NCBI RefSeq assembly: GCF_047663525.1
Contig: NC_092606.1
Coordinates: forward strand, 7,996,501 to 8,060,500
DNA length: 64,000 nt
Source of the DNA: Anas platyrhynchos
Lineage: Eukaryota > Chordata > Aves > Anseriformes > Anatidae
Reading direction: 5' to 3'
Under the pieces are notes generated by a model. It ran no database searches. It was not told where the DNA came from and saw only the letters and a list, made by a program, of their open reading frames with translations. Every line of letters starts with the position of its first letter. The stretch's first letter is position 1. Both the position numbers and the translations under genes were made by a program. Shown here piece by piece: positions 1 to 15,300 of the stretch.

Positions 1-222
1 GGTTTCAACAATCCACTCGAATTCCTAGTGAAGTCTATCACAGCCCAATACATTTACAGTCATACAAAGTCATTTATACCAGAATATATCATAACAGGGT
101 CCTTAATTAGTTGAGTCTATTGCAGAAGACATGTATAGGCCTCCTCTTCCCTATCCAGAGGGCTTGTAAGCACAGCTGCTGTCAGGAGAACTGACCAGGA
201 ATCCCTTTGCTTCCACAGCATA
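1..222 (-). other. ANKFY1: ANKFY1 3'UTR, partial
   Basis: Sequence following the TAG stop at 223-225. No AATAAA is visible on the minus strand here, so the polyadenylation site lies beyond the left edge of the window. The length of the UTR cannot be judged. Confidence 0.85.
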
Positions 223-355
223 CTAGGAAACTCCTCCCAGAGTCAGGACATCAAAGCAGATGTTGCAAACTCGAACTGGCTTGTTCAGATCAAATTTTAT
301 GATAGGAATCTCCTTTGTTGAGCACTTATGGCAGAGCAGGCGTCCACAGTGTCGG
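223..355 (-). CDS. ANKFY1: ANKFY1 coding exon 25: second half of FYVE finger and stop
   Basis: Encodes residues 1124-1167. It completes the basic R-K-H-H-C-R-H-C-G patch that contacts PI3P (residues 1120-1128) and supplies the remaining zinc cysteines (1132, 1135, 1154, 1157) with the RVC motif at 1152-1154. It ends LTLGGVS then TAG, as in the mammalian protein. The acceptor is a ttcaacag at 356-363. Confidence 0.97.
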
Positions 356-3300
356 CTGTTGAAAGAAGAGGGGTAGGAGAGAAGTGAGCTCTCCTTGCAG
401 TAAACACCAGGGTTTTATTGCTTGATATCCTTTATCAATGACAGCATCATTAAAAAGGTAGAGTAGCGAGTGAAATGATGTTTTTGTCACCTCTTTCAGA
501 GCAAGTCAGCCCCACTAATGAAAATAGGCATTGAAGTCATCTATTCTATTACAGGAACTTTGACATGACTTCTAATTTCCAGCAAATCAAGAATATTTTA
601 AATGCACAAACTGCTTAAGATATGACTTAAGCCAAAGCACAAGCTAGACCCAAGTTAACTAAATTAGGGTGGAATATCTCAACTGGATTACTGGTTATAC
701 ACCTACATGAAGATGAAGGCTTTCTAAAGCACCAGAAGGAACAAGCCTAGCAACATTTGGAATGGGAATCTGTTTCCTTGTAAGCACAGTAAGATGTGTC
801 ACACATTACCAGTGATGCTTTCTTGTTGTGACTCCAAATTTGGCAGTGCATTCGTAGCAGTTGGAGCCATCACACCAGGGAGGTTCTTTTGTCAGCATAT
901 CTGTTAAGAGGTAAAAACGTAAAGACAAAATGGGCTCTGACACCTCCCAAGTATACTGTAAGATTAAGGGGAAATTTCCCACAGCTTTAGGTAATACTCA
1001 GTATAATTGATTCACTTGCAGTAGCTGCCATCTTGTTTGTTGAAGATGTATAGTCACTGCGATGAATACAGTACAAGTTATAAAGCAGCATCTAGCTTTA
1101 AGCTACATTTCACTACTATACCAGCCAGCATTCCCCGTGAACACTGCTTCATTTTTCCGGAAGGATGGAGAAGTCTGACAGGGCTGCACTGGACAATTTC
1201 TCAGTTTATCGTTAGAAAATGAGTATTTCTACCTCTCATTTAAGCACTAGAATACTCAGAAGTTCAGCCTGTCTGGAATTAGTGTCATCTAAATCATCTG
1301 TCCAGAGTTCTTTTTCTTTATCTAGGAATCTCAGAATCGTAAGCTAAACCACCTTCCAACCATAGCAAGCAGTACTTACCCAGTAATCTAAAAAGAAGCT
1401 GTTTTGTAGCAACTTGGTAGTTGAAGATATTTACTCCCTGATTATTGTTAACTCCAAGACGAGCCCCAGCTCTCACTATTGCACGGCACAAGTTAGCATT
1501 TCCCTTCATATAAGCCAAGAGAAGCACTGAAAAAAATAAAAGCCAGGCATGTCAGAGCTAATGGAGTGGAGATAGTGTTATTTTACTTAGTCCAGAACAG
1601 GAGAGTTTCAGTGCAATGTTTGCATCTTTCTGTATTTAACATACTACTGCCAACTAGTGCAGCTTTAAAATGACATACCAGTAATATGACTTGAGTGACT
1701 TTCAAGCTTAATAGCCGTTCAGTCACACCTACCTGTGTTTCCTTCAGCATCAGGTTTGTCTAGAGGGTATTCTGGCATGCACTCCAAGAAGAGGTCACAG
1801 ATAGCTGCTGCGTTATCTTTTCCGTATTGTCCCAAAATATGCATTGGTGATTGGCCTCTGGGGAGAGGAGTTTATTATCTCAATCAAAGTCTGTTTGCAA
1901 CTACAGTTGCTCATCCAACTAGCCATCATCTTTTACAAACTGGTTCACACTTAAACAATGCTACACCTCACATATATAAACCTCAGAACCTCATATACAG
2001 CTGCCTACTTTATGCATGCCAAGAAGGAGTTAATATCTATACTGTTTACACACAGCATTGTCTGTGCACTTCACTGTGAAAGTGGTGTACAAATAAAAAA
2101 AAAAAAACAAAACATTTGGCTTTGGTTATAGAATCGTAATATCCTGAGTTGGAAGGGACCCACAAGGATCAGCGTCCAACTCCTGGCTCCACACAGGACT
2201 TCCTAAAATGTAAACTGTATGTCTGAGGGCATTGTCCAAATGCTTCTTGAACTCTGGCAGGCTTGGTGCTATGACCACTTCCCTGGGGAGCCCTGTTTCA
2301 GTGCCCAAACTGTGAGGAAGCTTTTTCTAATATCCAACCCAACCCACCCCTGTCCCAGCTCCACACCGTTCCCTCGGGTTCTGTCGCTGTCCCCTGAGAG
2401 CAGAGCTCAGCGTCTGCCCCTCCGCTCCTCTCGTGAGGGAGCTGCAGGCTGTCATGAGTCTCCTTTTCTGTAAGTTGAACAAACCAAGGGACCTCAGCTC
2501 TTCCTCATACATCTTGCCCTCTAGATCCGTCACCATCTTTCTTGCCCTTTCAGACACTCTCTAGTAGTTTTATGTCCTTCTCATGCTGTGGTACCCAAAA
2601 TTGCATGCAGTACTTGAGTAAAACAATCACTTCCCTCAATCAGCTCACTATATTATATAGTATCCACTCACACCAGCACACATTTTAATTAAATCATTCT
2701 TTTAGCCTATTAAGACTACAGTAGTTACCTAACATTAAAGGCTTCAGCATCTACATTGCACTCTGTGAGGAGGACCCGGATATTGTTTAGGCGGCCGTGC
2801 ATCACTGCCAGATGAAGAGCTGAAAAGTAGAAGAGAAGCTTCAAGAATTTGAGTAGTTCATGTCAGCAGTAATTACACCCTGATAAAATGATGTGGTCCC
2901 TTTCTACTTCCCCACCTCCCCTCTCCAAAGCTCCTTCCACCAGCTTTGATTTCTTGGATTTTCCTTTTAATCTTTAAGAAGTGATCCCATTCAATGGGCT
3001 CTTTCTACCAGCAGGAGACATTAGTAGCAGCGCTACTGAAGTTTTGTACATCTACTTGTGAAACTTTAGAAGTTTACCATTGTTTCCATTTTCATCTACA
3101 GCTGCAAAGTCTACTCCATTCTCCAGAAGGACTGAACAAATTGTGGGCAAATCTTGCTGAGCTGCTAAGTGAAGAGCAGTCTGACGATGCTTTGTCAGTT
3201 CATTCACCTGGGCACCTGCAAGCAGCTGTCAAGATGCAAGAAGGAATACGTTCAATGTTTTCCAGGGCTATGAGCCAACATTTTCTTTCTGAATGAAGCC

Positions 3301-6300
3301 CACAAGACTTCACTGCACAGAAATATTTCTAGGCCTCCACCCAATATACACAAAAAATATATACACTGAGCTGCCGCATCTTGTGTACACGTTCTGATCT
3401 GCAGCAAGTGTAAAGTAAGGTTCCTGCTTTATACTGAGCCACATCAGTGACTGCTGTAAATCAAATGTATTCATACAAAAGCCACTGACGCAGCTCAGCT
3501 TACAATCTGAGCCAAGCTAACTTTATGCAAGACAGTTCTGCTTCAGAAGTAGCACCACCCTTAGCTGACTTCTCCAGCCTATAAGCAATCTGCATTAATG
3601 CAGAATATGTATTTCTAAGCAGAAGGGAACAGTGATTCTCCAGTACATACCAAATTACGCACAATGATCTCTGAGCCGGCTTGTACAGCCAGGTGGAGAG
3701 GTGTGAGTTTGGATGCATCCTGGACGCGAGAATTTACATTAGCGTGTACACTTATCAGGAACAGCACACTCTCAATGTCAGAGTTCTGAACAGCTACGTG
3801 CAGAAAATTTCGGCCTTTGTTATCCACCTGTGGCAAAGAGGACAAAACAAAACCCCCGTTATTTCTGTAGAACAGCAAAGAGTTATGCACAGAACACATT
3901 TCTACCAAGATGTACAATACTTACTCCCTCTACCTGATGTAAACTGTACTCCTGTTCCTTTTGCTGCTTGGCATTAGAGACTTACTTATGTCACTAGCAA
4001 ACACACTGAACTAAGAAATTATCAGCTGCATGGGCTCACTCTAGTACTCTAGTCTGCTTCAAACCCCTTTATTTCTAGTTTAACCTTGTCATTTCTTGAC
4101 AACACACTGGAGAGTATTACAAGCAGCTTTTGTAGCTATTTTGTAGCTATTAGCTTTTGTACTAAGTATGGAGCAACAGTTGATGATAAACTCAATTAAA
4201 TGAGACAAACTTCAGTCAATCTGGCAGTTACCACAGAAGGAAGCAACACACAATTCTGCCACACTAATGCAAAATATGCTCTTTTTTTGGCTAAATGCCA
4301 AGGGCATGCTGTTCATCTTTGTCCTGAGCTGATGTTAAAGCATATTCAGAACTGGCTGTGTATGTGATACATCTGAAACATGGATACAAGAGCTCCCTAA
4401 GCACTCTAGTAATCACTAGTAATTAAACTTACAGTGTAGGAAGAAATTCCTGAACAGCTGCCTGAAGTGTCACACTAGAAGTCTGAAGTCTGGAGGTTTT
4501 CCAGTTCATCAGTGCAATGTTAACACATATTATTCAATTATTACAGGACAGTTTGTTTTGGATAGCTTTATAAGAGCTAGGTCATACATTGTGATGTGCT
4601 ATTACAGAAACAAGACATGCGAGTAGTTAGAACTTTCTCCTCATATTCCTCTGCCTGTACCTCAGTTTAGTACTGACACGGTTTGATGAAACACTAACCC
4701 TCGACGTTCTCACTCGCACATAGCATGTGCCTATCTAGTTTCCTAATAAATCCTGCCATAGAAAATTGAAGTTTGGCAAACATTGTGACATATAAAGCCA
4801 CAAAATACAGCACAACTTGCTTGTGGAGTGCCTTTCGCTGTAGACTTGTACAGCAAGAAGACCAGTATGCTTTAAATGCTCCCAGTTTACCTGTTCAGCA
4901 GCTCCTGGCTCCCTCTTCAAAATTGCTTCAGCCGCCTTGTTATTTTTATACGTCATCGCACATGCAAAGGGAGTCATTCCTTGTCTGTCACGCACATTTA
5001 GCTTAATTTCTGGATGTGAAATCATAAGCTGAATTATAACATTATGTTGATTGCTAATGGCGACATGGATTGGAGTTCTTCCTTCTGCATCCTAGAAGGA
5101 GACCATGAAGTTTATTACATGAAGATGCAGCAATAAACAAATCTTTCTCATGTCTGAAAAACAAAGGAAGCTTTTTGCTTAGTTCTTGTGACCTACCCAG
5201 TAGCCTTCAGCTGGGACAGAAAGCACTTGCAATGGGAGCTCACATCCACAATGTGAGGCAAATTGGTATTTGCTCCTCCAAATAGGCTGACCTCAATCCT
5301 CTGTGTTATATAGCCTTTTAAGTAGCTCAGGGTAACATTTCCCATGCAGCCAGACATTTTGGGGGCAGAGATGAGCATACATTCATGACAGTAGGCAAGC
5401 ATTCTAAAAGAATGCTTTAAACTAATATTAGTTATTTTTATGTTAACACCTTATATTATTAAAATTTTGTAGATTTTATTTTTAACTGAAAGAACAATGT
5501 ACAAAAATAGTATTCAAATCTGTCGTATCATTTCCATACGTTCATCAGATATTTCCCTGGCTTGACTCTCAGGCACTTGTGCTAAGTTTTCTGAAAGAAG
5601 CTTGACACTTGGAAGTTCACCCACTGAAAAATGTTAAGCGTTCGGCATGTTTGTTATGCAAACAGTACAGTCTATCAAATTCAAATAAGGCCTTTAATCA
5701 TTTGCATCAAGAAAGAGTTTACAGCCACAGCAGCTTTGTGACTGTTCTGTTGCTCTTTAATGCCGCTTTCAACAGCATCAGCACCTGGAAATGCTACACA
5801 TTTATTTCTTTTGTTGCAATTTGTCTAGCTTCTATTTAAGGACTACTGTATGATCAAGAATTCTGAAGCGTAGCTCACAATTGATTCACCTTGGTTTATG
5901 TGATAGCAGGAAATGCTTCCCAGATAAACTAACAGTCCAATATTCTGGAGTTTTACACTACAGCTGATCTAATGACCAGTTGCTGCAGCATACAGCCCTA
6001 CTCCTACCCTTCGTTCACACTAAGAACAGAAGAGTCTAACTTGGATCATTACAACACCAAAAAAAAAACAAAACCTAGCACTACAAGAAGTTTTTTATAT
6101 CACTGTTTTCCTTCACTATGGCTTCCTGAAGGAACCATACATGTGGACAGATGACTACCAGACCTGGTAACAAGGGACAGGAAAAAAGCAGAACTGCAGC
6201 CAGTCCTTGCACTAGCTCAGTCATAGCAGTAGGCTGTTCTTTGTCTATGAAGCAAAATACACAGGTAAGGGAGATTTGTTTTCACTGTTTTGAAGTTAGA

Positions 6301-9300
6301 GAACCAGCTTCAAAGAAACTGCACCATTTTAATACGTACCTGAGCATTGACATTGGCACCAAACTCCAAAAGGCACTGGATCACTTCTTCTAGACCCCAG
6401 CAGGCTGCCAGGTGTAGGGGCGTCTGTCCATCATGAGCTTCTTCTTCTCCCTCTCCATTAGGGCCTGGCTTTCTGGGACTGTTCACATCACAGCCACTAA
6501 GAAAAGCACAACACAGTCAATTTAATAAATTTCATCTTGACTTAAACAGTTACAAACAAAGGTCAGAGAAAGGTTTCCACAAGGGCTGATTCAGCATCTG
6601 CTAACACATCCTATATAAACACAAACTCCTACTTTTAATTTGACTCATCATCAAGAACATGACAATTTAGATAATAGAATGTGTCGGTGTCTTCAATATT
6701 AGTCAGGATTCCATAAGTGCCATTCACTCACCAAAAGTCTAATGAAGCACACACCTGTTACTGACTCAAAATAGCATTCAATTACATTAGGAAAATAAGT
6801 ACAAGCACATTAGAAAGTTTGCATTTGGGAGGGGGAGGGGAAGGGTAGGGAGTGCCTGACCTGCGAATAAGAAAGCACGCTATTTGTTCACTGTTTTCAT
6901 CAATAGCTCTATGAAGAAGAGTTTGTAAGCATCCACTCGGTCCTGATCCCCAGCAGGTGGAATCACAGCCATGTCTAACCTGGAAGGAAAAGCACAATGA
7001 AGCAAGTGAAGTTTTCAATATGAAGTAGTAGGAGTCTGCTGGAGATAACATTTATTAGGAGTCATAAGGAAGTTTGATTAAGTTTCCTCCTGGATTACAT
7101 CTGAATAGAACCTAATTTTAAAAGGAATAAGGGAGAGCCTCTAAAGGCCTTGATGAAACTTTAAGATGCAATAAAATCCAGGTTCGTAGATGTTCTGTTT
7201 TACTCAAGAAGCTGGTCGTTACACAAGCCAGGCATGCTACAGCCTGATGCTTTTGGTAAATCCTTTTTTCTGTTTTGCAGCATCAGGAATCCAGATGGCT
7301 TATTCTATGTTATTATAGTGGCTGTGAGGTATTTGGGTACGTAAGCTACAGTGTTTATAAAAGATTACCCGAAAAAAAGGAACTTCTGGTGAAGGAAAAC
7401 CTCTAGAAGTTAAATAGTGTAGGACTACTCTGTTCTTTTCAGGCATTTGAATTCATTTCTGCTGGTGAGACCTTTGCCACTAGTGAGATACTCAAAGAAC
7501 ACGACTAAATTAAGTCAACTAACAGTCTTACCAGAGTTGACGCAATATCTTCCAGGTTATTTTCTAAGGCAAGCCACAAAGGAGGATTTCCTTTTTCATC
7601 TGGCACAGACATATCTGCTCCCCTGGTACAAATAGCATCAACCACAAGAGGGAGCTGGTTTTTTATAGCTAGCTGTAATGCAGTTTCTCCATCCTGTGTT
7701 CTGCAATAGGTATAGTTTAAAGCATGTTACTACTCCATTAAAGAGTTAGATCTCTGTTACAGTAAATTCTCGGCTATTCCAGTAAATATCTCCACATTTT
7801 TATTTTTGCTGTGGTAATATGTTTAGTCAGGCAAACCTACCACGTTAGGTTTTCACTGCAGCTATGTAGTTTACCTTTTTTTCCCCCTTTAATAGCAAAG
7901 GAGTGACTTCTAAAGTTTGAGAATCGTGTTAAGGTTCTTGGTCCAGAGTTACCTCCCTTTCCTTAATTACAGCCATTGTTTGAACAGAGTTCCCTTTACC
8001 TAACATCACAGAACGTAACATGTTTATCTGCACTGTGGTAACACTTCAAATGGTTGAGAGATACCAACCGTTGAAGAACTGAAGTTAGTTAGCCCTATTA
8101 GGCAGTTTGTCCCCTTGACACTCATTAGGCATAGCTAGCCAAATTTCAAAGACTGCCTGTCAGTCATGTAAGCACATAAACATTTTGTTAAGTCTAGTAT
8201 CAGTTGTCTAGAGATACTCATGAGACTATTTCTATCTGAACTTTGTTGTTGGGACTACATCTAATCAGTTTAGACAGCAGAACACATGCGGCTCCAACAA
8301 GCTGGCAAATAGATGAGACTACAGTATGAGCAGATAGTATAGATCAGACAGTACCATGGCTCTAGGAATTGAGTCTGTTACAGAAGATTGTAGTCTACCT
8401 AGAGCCAAATTTCCCTCTGCAGCTTCAACTGGACTGATGGAGCTGTATGTAGATCCATGTTCACATAGGTTCCCCAGCATTAACTAGTGCCATAAAAAGG
8501 GTCATATCCAGAACTGTGCACAAACCATGATTTGATAACAATTTCAAGCCTCTATATACAATCTTAGAATATCCTGATTTGGAAGGGACCCACAACAATC
8601 ATCAAGTCCAACTCCTGGCTCCGCACAGGACCACCCAAAGACCAAACCATATGTCTGAGAACATTGTCCAAACACTTTTTGACCTCCAGCAGGCTTGGTG
8701 CCCTGACCACTTCCCGGGGCAGCCTGTTCCAGTGCCCAACCACCCACTGGTGAAGGACCTTTTCCTAGTGTCCAGTCTGAACCTCCCTTGACATAGCTTC
8801 ATGCTGTTCTCTTGGGTCCTATCGCGAGTCAGCATGGAGAAGACAGCAGCATCTCCCCTTTTGCTCCTTCTCGTGAGCAAGGCAGTCATCACACCTGCTG
8901 CTAAATACATACCCTGTTCAGTGTTGTATCAGTTAAGATCTTACCTGACATTTATATCTGCCTGATGTTCCAGCAGGAAGAGTGCACTCTTACTATCTTG
9001 TCTCTGTATTGCCATATGTAGTAGAGTCTGTCCGTCTGACATCGTGTCATTGATGGATGCCCCAGATCCAAGCAGCTGAGCTGCTATCGTGTGCATGCCT
9101 GAAGAGTTTCAGCTCATTAGTATTTTGCCTTCAGTTCTATAAAACAGACACCCTCTGAAGCATAAAAAATAAAACTTCAAGCTTTCGGTTTCAATAATTA
9201 CAAAAAAGTGATGTATTGAATTAGCGTAGAGCCTACTAAAATACACACACATGAGCTAAGCCAACTCATGACTCTACCCAGCTTAAAAATGCATTTACAG

Positions 9301-12300
9301 ACCTGTCAAATACTGGTTACTGACTCCTTTTGGCCTTGCTTTAAGAAAAAAGTTATGGTATGATACACAGCAGATTCCCCATTAGTTTTGCCAACCTAAA
9401 TTTAATATGGTCCTTCACGACCACACCTAGCCTAATACTTCATACCATCTCAGACTTTTGTCCAGCAATCATATTAGCTTTTAGTATTATGTTCATAAGC
9501 CATTCACATGAATATCATTGTATTTAGATATTTAGCTTAGTCCTTCCTTACCTCACAGGTGGATCAGGACAATGGTAAGGATAAAGATATGTTTGTTTCC
9601 TTTCATTGGAAATGGAAAAAAAAAACAAGAGCCTTGAGAGTAAAGATGTTTGTTACACATGGACGACATCTAGTACTTCTGTGCAAAGCACTTCATTAAG
9701 CTTTCTGCCTCATCTCTTAAGCCCAAGATATGAGCAGGCATTCCCCACACAGCTACTGGCTCCAGCTCAGTAGGACCACACTGATCCAGTGGTAACCACA
9801 CAACCACTCTCTTATGGGCATAACCTGGTATGGTAGAAGCACCACTTGTCTGCAAACATCTGTTTTTCCACAAAACATTCCCCTTCACATTTCAGAGAAG
9901 AAAATCCTGAAGCGGTATTCCAAGTTCCATTCCACTTCACAGCTACTTAACGTAGCTCACCTTCCCTTAGTGCTAGAAGCTGGATAATACAGTAATGTTG
10001 ACCTTTACAGAGTTAACTGTGAAGAGACAACATAAATGGATACAAATGAAAACCACCAAAAGTTCGCAGTGGTACAATTCTACACAACTTCAAGTGCAGT
10101 TGTATGCAAGAGGCTTCAGGCTATCCCCTGCTGAACAAGTGAAGCTGTATGGCTGGAAATCTATTGGCAAGCCAGATGTGAACATCATTTTAGAAGCTAA
10201 ACAATCATCTAAAGCTCTCCTTGACAGCTTTTCATTAGCAGCACAAGCCAGGCCATGAATACAAAACAACCACTGGCTTGTCCCAAAAATCTCACTCACA
10301 TCATAGCTCCTTCATCATAGTAAAGTTTATTTATCTTGTTCGATAGGCACATACCTGTCCAAAGAGCCAATCCCAGCACAGTCTGGTCCCTCGAGTCCTT
10401 TAGACTAAAGTCAGGAATGATTTGCAAGTTATTGGTAGCATGAAGAGCATTAGCTAGGAAAAAAAAAAATCATTCCATTAGAGCATTCTTGTATTTGACC
10501 TGCAGTTGCAGACTGAAGGTTGCAGGAGTAGCAGTGTCAAATTTTGAAGTGCCATAGAATCATTTAAGTTGGAAAAGACCTTTAAGGTCATCAAGTCTAA
10601 CCAACCACCTAACACTGGAAGTCCACTGCTAAACCATTTCCCTAAAAGCAGAATGTTCTTTTAGTCAGTCATCTTGAAAGATCTCTTCCTGAGCAAGTTA
10701 CTTTCAATTTCCTAGGTGCTAATGTTGCTTGTGAAGACCAATTCTACCTAATCTTAACACTTATACTAAAAACCATCCAACACTCTAAGATGCTTAACCT
10801 GCTTCCCTTGCTATCTGTTTCTAAACAGCCACTTACCCAAAGCTCTGAGAATGAAGACCTCACTGTAAGCTATACTGCAATATGGTGGCAGCATCCCTCC
10901 TTCTCAGCTCCCTGGGATGGAGGATATTCTCCCCAGTTCACCTATTCTCTCCAAATGCCATCTCTGGTAGGAGATAAAATTAATAGCTGAAGCAAGATCT
11001 ATTTCACTTCCTGCATCTAACAAATACCCCAGGTCCCTTAAGTGAAGAACTGTCATCTACCAGTTTTTCAGTATTTGCAACTCAACTCTGTCTCAGTTCT
11101 AGTACTACTCTGTACAAAACCATCTTACTGAGAATTGAAGGAGGCAGAAGTCTCACCACAGAAAGATGCCTTTATCTGTATTCAATTCCTGCATTTACCT
11201 GAACCATATACTTGGACAAGGAGAGAAAGGGAATCTCAGTTGTACAGTCAGAATGCAACCTGGGGCTAAAATTCAAGTCCATTATGTACAGTGGAAAGTT
11301 TGGAGAGATCAGTAATAGAGACTATTTAGAGCAAGTTAATTTTCTAGTCTCAACAAGCAGGCGATTTGAGTTTTAAGACAACTGTTTAACCAGTCTTGTT
11401 AATTGTTCTACTTAAACAAAGTTTACAGGAAAGCATGTTTGATTAGTAACTTGTCGAAACACAGTTTAGATGGCATCTTGACATACCAATCCACTAAAGC
11501 ATCAATATAGTTTGAACTAGTAAAACTTTACCTTTTTGTTCCAGGATGACTGATACCACATCTGGGTGATTGTGAGCAATAGCCATGTGAAGGGGAGTTT
11601 GCAGATAAACATTCTCTGCTGTTGGAGAAGACGCATCCTTCTGACCATGCGCTGCTTCAGCAGTCTGGATGTTTGGATTGGCTCCTTGTTGCAGAAGTTC
11701 TGCTGTCAGGTTTGCTAGGCCATGCCTACAGGCAGTATGCAGTGGTGTTTCTCCCTTAAACAAACGGGGGACAAGGTTAACAGCTTGAGAAACCAGAAAG
11801 ATAGCTTTTCAACTACTATGCCCACAAATGGGTATGAAAAAACTTAAGCACTAGTAGTTGAAGCTTTTTCGGACCTTCAGCTACACGAGTTAACGTATAC
11901 TAAGGATTTTATTACAACAAGCATTGAAGAAAGTTAAACTTGCAGTGCTGCTAGAACAGTGCTAGAACTGTTATACTACAGTTGTCTGATCACTAGTAAA
12001 TACCTGAAAACCTGCAGAAGGCTCAGCAGATGTTTAAACGTGCTTTAAGCTAGGGTTAGCAACAAAGATCTCTGCCATCTTATTTCTGAAAGGAAATAAG
12101 GGAATTTTCAGACAGTCTAGAAGTTTCTGTTTTTACCCATTTGTTTTGGTGGTTGACTTTCGCTCCATGAGTTGCTAGGAAGAGAGAAGCTGCCTCATTT
12201 CCTGCACCAGCTGCCCTCTGAAGCAAGCAGTTCCCTAAGGAAAAACACAAATACTATTGGAGTACTATTGCAACCATACCATGACACTGAAAGTGTTAGT

Positions 12301-15300
12301 TAGCACATTCCCCACTACCTTATAACATTGAAGCTTGAAGCCAAAAAAGAAAATCCTACCTGTTAGTAATGCCTTTGAAACGCTGGACTGTCACATACAC
12401 TATTTAGTAGTTACACATTTTGAAACTGTAAAGAGGACGTTAGGACCTAGCAAGGAGTCCAGATTTTCTGTCACTTCCTGCAGGTCAAGTTCTGCTCACA
12501 ACCTGTCAGTGTTCCTGCTCTGGGTAAAGATACTACCACCTACCCATGCCATTCATTACACAGCAATAACCATCAAAACTTCATTCAGCTCCACAAACAT
12601 TTTTGCCTAGTTCCATGCTATTTGGACAGGCTGGAGTAATTTGGACCACAGAGTGCAGCCAACACTAGGCAGTTAACTCACAAGCCTTCCACCTACATGG
12701 GAATACAAACCTCTGTTTTACCTGTTACTGTGTCTGGAGCATCTGTATTGCTGCCTCGTTGGATCAGCCTTGCTGCAAAACTGTTCTCATCGAACGAAGT
12801 TCCATTTACAACAGGGGCATCCTCAAAAGGGTTTACAGATTGATCAGACGATACAGTGATATACTGAACCGCAAGCCACAGAGCTGTGCTTCCCTCATGA
12901 TCCTTCAGCTCCAGGTCTAGTCTAAAAGTAAGAGTTAATATTCCTCAACTTATGCCTTCGAAAGTGGTCCCAGATGCTGCTTAAGTTTCAAGTGTCTGAA
13001 AAGCTGTACTAGTTTATTCAATACCTCACTGACAACTTCTGCTTACTTAAAAACTTCCAAAGTAACTGGAGCTACAGTAGGATTTGTGAATACTCTGAAA
13101 CAAGCAAGATTGACTACAAAATTTAAGCCCTTGAGTCTTAAGAGAAGCGTGGTCTTGCTAGATTTGGCTTGTAACAAACTGTCTCAAACAGGCAAGTCCT
13201 CTTTTAAGTAACATACAAGAACTGTAAAGTCAACGATGGAAGAACTGAATTAAATGAAGTATTTTGCTTCCTGTCCCTATAACGTCACACGTGATAGCTT
13301 TAAGCATAATCCAAGTCGAACTCAAGACTTAAGATGTCTGATTATATTCTTATTACTCTTTTTGGCTCCACTACAAATGAAGATATTGCCACATTTCATC
13401 TAGCTCTCTTAGAAAAACACTGAGATGCAGTTTGCTTCCTCTTCACAGGAGGTTAAACTTGCTTGGCTTCTGCCATCTCAAGTTATGCAGAGCCTTCACA
13501 GTTTTGCATCTCTAGGCTACTGCTAGCCTTATGATACAGCAAAAAGGTCTAAAGAGCTGTTAAACAGTTTTCATACCTTCACTGAAATAGGTGCTCAGTG
13601 TATTTTACATGTAAGCAGAACTTACTGTTTGCACTGGAGAAGCTGACTGAATACAGGTTCATTCCTGACCACAACCGACACATGTAATGGGGTCCTGCAA
13701 TTGGAGCAAAGTACAGTTACATCAATAAATGAGGCATTTAAGATTTGTCTGTGCTTGCCAACGTGCCCCTATCATTTATGGGGCTAACCTTCACCTCTGC
13801 TTTCAGGTGAAGAGCCCTAGTATATCCTGACAGAAAAGCAAGCTTCCATTATAGTGGGTATGGTTCCAGTGGATTTAGTAGTTAGCAACCCTTTCCCCTA
13901 ATAGAAGAGATAATCTTCAAGGAAAGAGTACAAAAGCTTGACTTACCCAAATTGAGTAGCTAATATACTCTGAGGTTTCTACACCATTTTATGTACTTGT
14001 TTGCCAGTCCAATGTAACCTCTAAAGCAGTTTAAAGACCCTACACTTCTGATAAACACACTGCACATATTGGCTATTTCAGATAGTATTGACAGCTTTGA
14101 GGAGGCAGATTTTTAGGAATGTCATTTGTCATCTTGGTTAGCTTACTTTACTGTGCAGTGATCCAATAAAGGCAAAAAACTGCTTGCCATCTGTTCCAGC
14201 AGTCAACTCACCCCCCAGCTTTCTATAGGGAATATTGGTCATGACAGTGTACCGCTCAGCCTGCAACAGCTTCTGCTCTGGGTGCTACTTGCAGGTCTCA
14301 AACTGAAGTAAATGACTTCACCTTCCCTGCTTCCACCATCACCTGTGCTTTGCTGAGACCTGAGAAGGTTCCAAGTGGGCTGTACCTAACAGCTGCAGTG
14401 TTATCTGTTAAACCGGTAGCAGACTTTACCCCGTCCAGTATTTACCTTCCTTTGCTGTCTTGCATATTTGGATTGGCTCCTGCCTGTAGGAGGGATTCTG
14501 CTATCTGTGCCATCTCTGCCATGACATCTGGCAAATGCTTCTTGGGGCTGTATGACGCCACAAGGTGCAGAGGGGTCTCCTGGTCTCCCAGCGTAGCAGC
14601 ATTCACACGGGCACCGTTTTTAATGAGAAAGTTTGCAGCAAATTTATCTCCTTTTGTGAAAAAGGATAAAGTTATTTATGGATACACTGTGAACCCTCTA
14701 TGTTCTAAATAAGCCTAGAAAATGGATACGTGACTTCCTTCTATATGATACAATCATTCCAATAGAACAGTCTGCTTTTAAAACACCTTAGTAATAGATA
14801 ATTTCAGGAACACTCCACTGCAAAGCCAGGATTAAGATATTTCATAACTCTCTCTCCCTTTTGTGTTTTGCCCTAAGGTTACATGCAACTCAAGTCCACG
14901 CACTAGTTCACTTGGTACGGTGATACTAAGTTTGTTAGTTTCTGTGTCACTGCAGCTTTAATGCACAACCAGGCAAGTTGTGAGACTACCCACAGTTCTG
15001 AATGAAAGGTACTATTCCTATTCCAGGGCAGTCAGAAGAATGCAGAAGTTAGTTGCAATCTGTTCAGTGCTGCTATATAAACAAACAGTAATGCAGTCAT
15101 TGCTCTTGAAAACGTAGGCCCCCATGAAGTAACAGCTTCAACAGCTAGGACCTATCGTGATAGGCATTCCTAAGAAATCTTTCCTTAGATCTTCTCAGAA
15201 GTCAGAACTTAGGCCTGCTTCAAGGTGCACAAGACCTTGAACTTGAAACAAGACATCCAGAATGCCTTCAGCATATTACTAGTTTCTCTTATTCCAAATA

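Noticed and set aside
3215-3225. Alternative acceptor ten bases into ANKFY1 exon 20
   Set aside because: The ttgcag there looks better than the gacag used, but it shifts the frame to an immediate TGA and would drop the conserved LLAG residues.
14350-14712. 120-codon open frame on the plus strand
   Set aside because: It is antisense to ANKFY1 exon 8 and is explained by that exon.
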